Shown here: positions 4,321-5,306 of the stretch, piece after piece
Layout of the letters: each line of letters opens with the position of its first letter
Position numbering within the stretch: the stretch's first letter is position 1
Assembly: GCA_900754385.1 (NCBI GenBank)
Contig: CAAECP010000162.1
Location: 1 to 5,306, forward strand
Length of the DNA: 5,306 nucleotides
Reading direction: 5' to 3'
Origin: an uncultured Collinsella sp.
Lineage (GTDB): Bacteria > Actinomycetota > Coriobacteriia > Coriobacteriales > Coriobacteriaceae
The notes under the pieces: generated by a model
The model's input: the letters and a program-made list of their open reading frames with translations, nothing else
What the model was told of the DNA's origin: nothing
The model's database searches: none
Program-made: the position numbers and the translations under genes

Positions 4321-5306
4321 CTATGCGGCATGCTCTGCCGCCCGAGTCATGCGGGACAGGCGGACCAGCAGCATAAAGCCAACGATCAGCAGCACGCCAA
4401 TGGAAAGGACGCCCAGCGACGGGTTGCCGGTCAGCGAGGTGACGACCGACACTAGGAAAGTGCCCATGACGCTTGCATAGCGACCGAAGATGTCAAAGAA
4501 GCCGTAGTACTCGTTGGACTTTTCCTTGGGGATAATGCGACCAAAGTAGCTACGGCTAAGCGCCTGCACGCCGCCCTGGAACAGGCCGACCATAATGGCA
4601 AGCACCCAGAATTCAAAGGCGGTCTTTAGGAAGAACGCGGCGAACAGCACAATGCCCATGTAGGCGGCGACTGCCACCAGGATCATGTTGAGCGTGCCCA
4701 CGCGTCCGGCGAGCTTGCCGTAGATGATGGCGGACGGAAAGGCCACGAACTGCGTAACGAGCAGCGCCAGTACCAGCTGGGTCGAATCGATGCCCAAAGC
4801 CGAGCCGTAGCTGGTAGCCATGGAAATGACCGTGTGCACACCGTCGATATAGAAGAAGAACGCAATCATGTAGACCAGCACGGTCTTGTTGTGGGCGATC
4901 TCGCGCATGGTGTGTCCGACCTCGGAGAACACACCGCCCACGATGTGGCCGATGGTGTCCTCGGGACCGCGCTCGCGACCGTACTTTTGCTTATAGGTGC
5001 GAATGAGCGGCAGGGTAAAGATGAGCCACCAGGCACCAGTGATGATAAACGACAGACGCGTTGCCAGCATGGTAGGGACGCCAAGAGCGGGGCCACCCAT
5101 GATGAGCGCCAGGCAGATGACGAACGGCACGGTGGAACCGATGTAGCCCCAGGCATAGCCCGAGCTGGACACGGCGTCCATGCGCTCGTCGGTGGTAATG
5201 TCGGGCAGCATGGCGTCGTAGAACGTCATAGAAGAGTTAAGGCCGATGGTGCACAGCACGTACACGGTCAAAAATGCCATGGCGGACATTGGGATAGCCT
5301 GCGCCA
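4321..5306 (-). CDS. MFS permease, UMF1/Atg22-like (N-terminus outside window)
   Basis: The visible 327 residues run from the right edge to a TAG stop. About nine hydrophobic helices can be seen, with long loops after the third. Motifs typical of the UMF1 (Atg22-like) branch of the major facilitator superfamily are present: FYDAMLPDI, SGYAWGYIG, and towards the end GGVQALSRSYFGRIIPK followed by SNEYYGFFDIFGR. Members are integral membrane transporters of about 420-450 residues, so roughly the first 90-120 residues, including the real start, lie beyond 5306. The ATG at 5287-5289 is inside the gene, because the frame stays open to the edge. The substrate is unknown; fungal Atg22 exports amino acids from vacuoles, but that should not be carried over. 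A terminator-like hairpin separates it from the glycosyltransferase operon. Confidence 0.85.
   Translation of the reverse strand, partial: AQAIPMSAMAFLTVYVLCTIGLNSSMTFYDAMLPDITTDERMDAVSSSGYAWGYIGSTVPFVICLALIMGGPALGVPTMLATRLSFIITGAWWLIFTLPLIRTYKQKYGRERGPEDTIGHIVGGVFSEVGHTMREIAHNKTVLVYMIAFFFYIDGVHTVISMATSYGSALGIDSTQLVLALLVTQFVAFPSAIIYGKLAGRVGTLNMILVAVAAYMGIVLFAAFFLKTAFEFWVLAIMVGLFQGGVQALSRSYFGRIIPKEKSNEYYGFFDIFGRYASVMGTFLVSVVTSLTGNPSLGVLSIGVLLIVGFMLLVRLSRMTRAAEHAA

Noticed and set aside
1..5306. CRISPR array, insertion sequence or phage signs
   Set aside because: No regularly spaced direct repeats, transposase or integrase motifs, or attachment-site duplications were seen. The genes look like ordinary chromosomal genes.

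Overview
The window looks like a piece of a high-GC Gram-positive chromosome. The best guess is a gut Actinomycetota of class Coriobacteriia, possibly Collinsella-like. That assignment is an inference from base composition, strong GGAGG-type ribosome binding sites, closely spaced genes and protein style; nothing here proves a taxon. All five genes supported here are on the minus strand, so transcription runs from high to low coordinates. The long plus-strand reading frames lie antisense to these genes and are judged to be GC-driven shadows.

In order of transcription: (a) 5306-4321 is the C-terminal three quarters of a UMF1/Atg22-like major-facilitator permease whose start lies beyond the right edge. 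(b) 4320-4150 is a 171-bp intergenic region with nested ATTGC/GCAAT inverted repeats, a possible -10 box, and a strong intrinsic-terminator hairpin ending only about 20 bases before the next start codon. (c) 4149-2962 is a family-2-like (GT-A fold) glycosyltransferase. (d) 2965-1622 is a LytS-like sensor histidine kinase, overlapping the glycosyltransferase by 4 bp (ATGA). (e) 1549-833 is a LytTR-type response regulator, 72 bp after the kinase. (f) 826-777 is a long hairpin plus T-tract that ends this operon. (g) 737-270 is a YfcE/MJ0936-like metallophosphodiesterase with its own Shine-Dalgarno. (h) 262-231 is a terminator hairpin between that gene and the left end. (i) 1-230 has no convincing gene but holds two structured blocks: a long imperfect stem-loop at 1-81 and nested inverted repeats at 125-209.

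Genes (c) to (e) form a probable operon in which a cytosolic glycosyltransferase is co-translated with a two-component system. The kinase has only two membrane helices joined by about five residues, so it has essentially no extracellular sensor and probably reads a signal in the membrane or through its cytosolic GAF-like domain. The regulator would bind DNA through LytTR. A role in remodelling the cell surface in response to envelope or metabolite state is plausible but inferred. No complete, clearly new system is visible. The most unusual points are the terminator in the glycosyltransferase leader, the operator-like dyads above it, and the structured non-coding left end.
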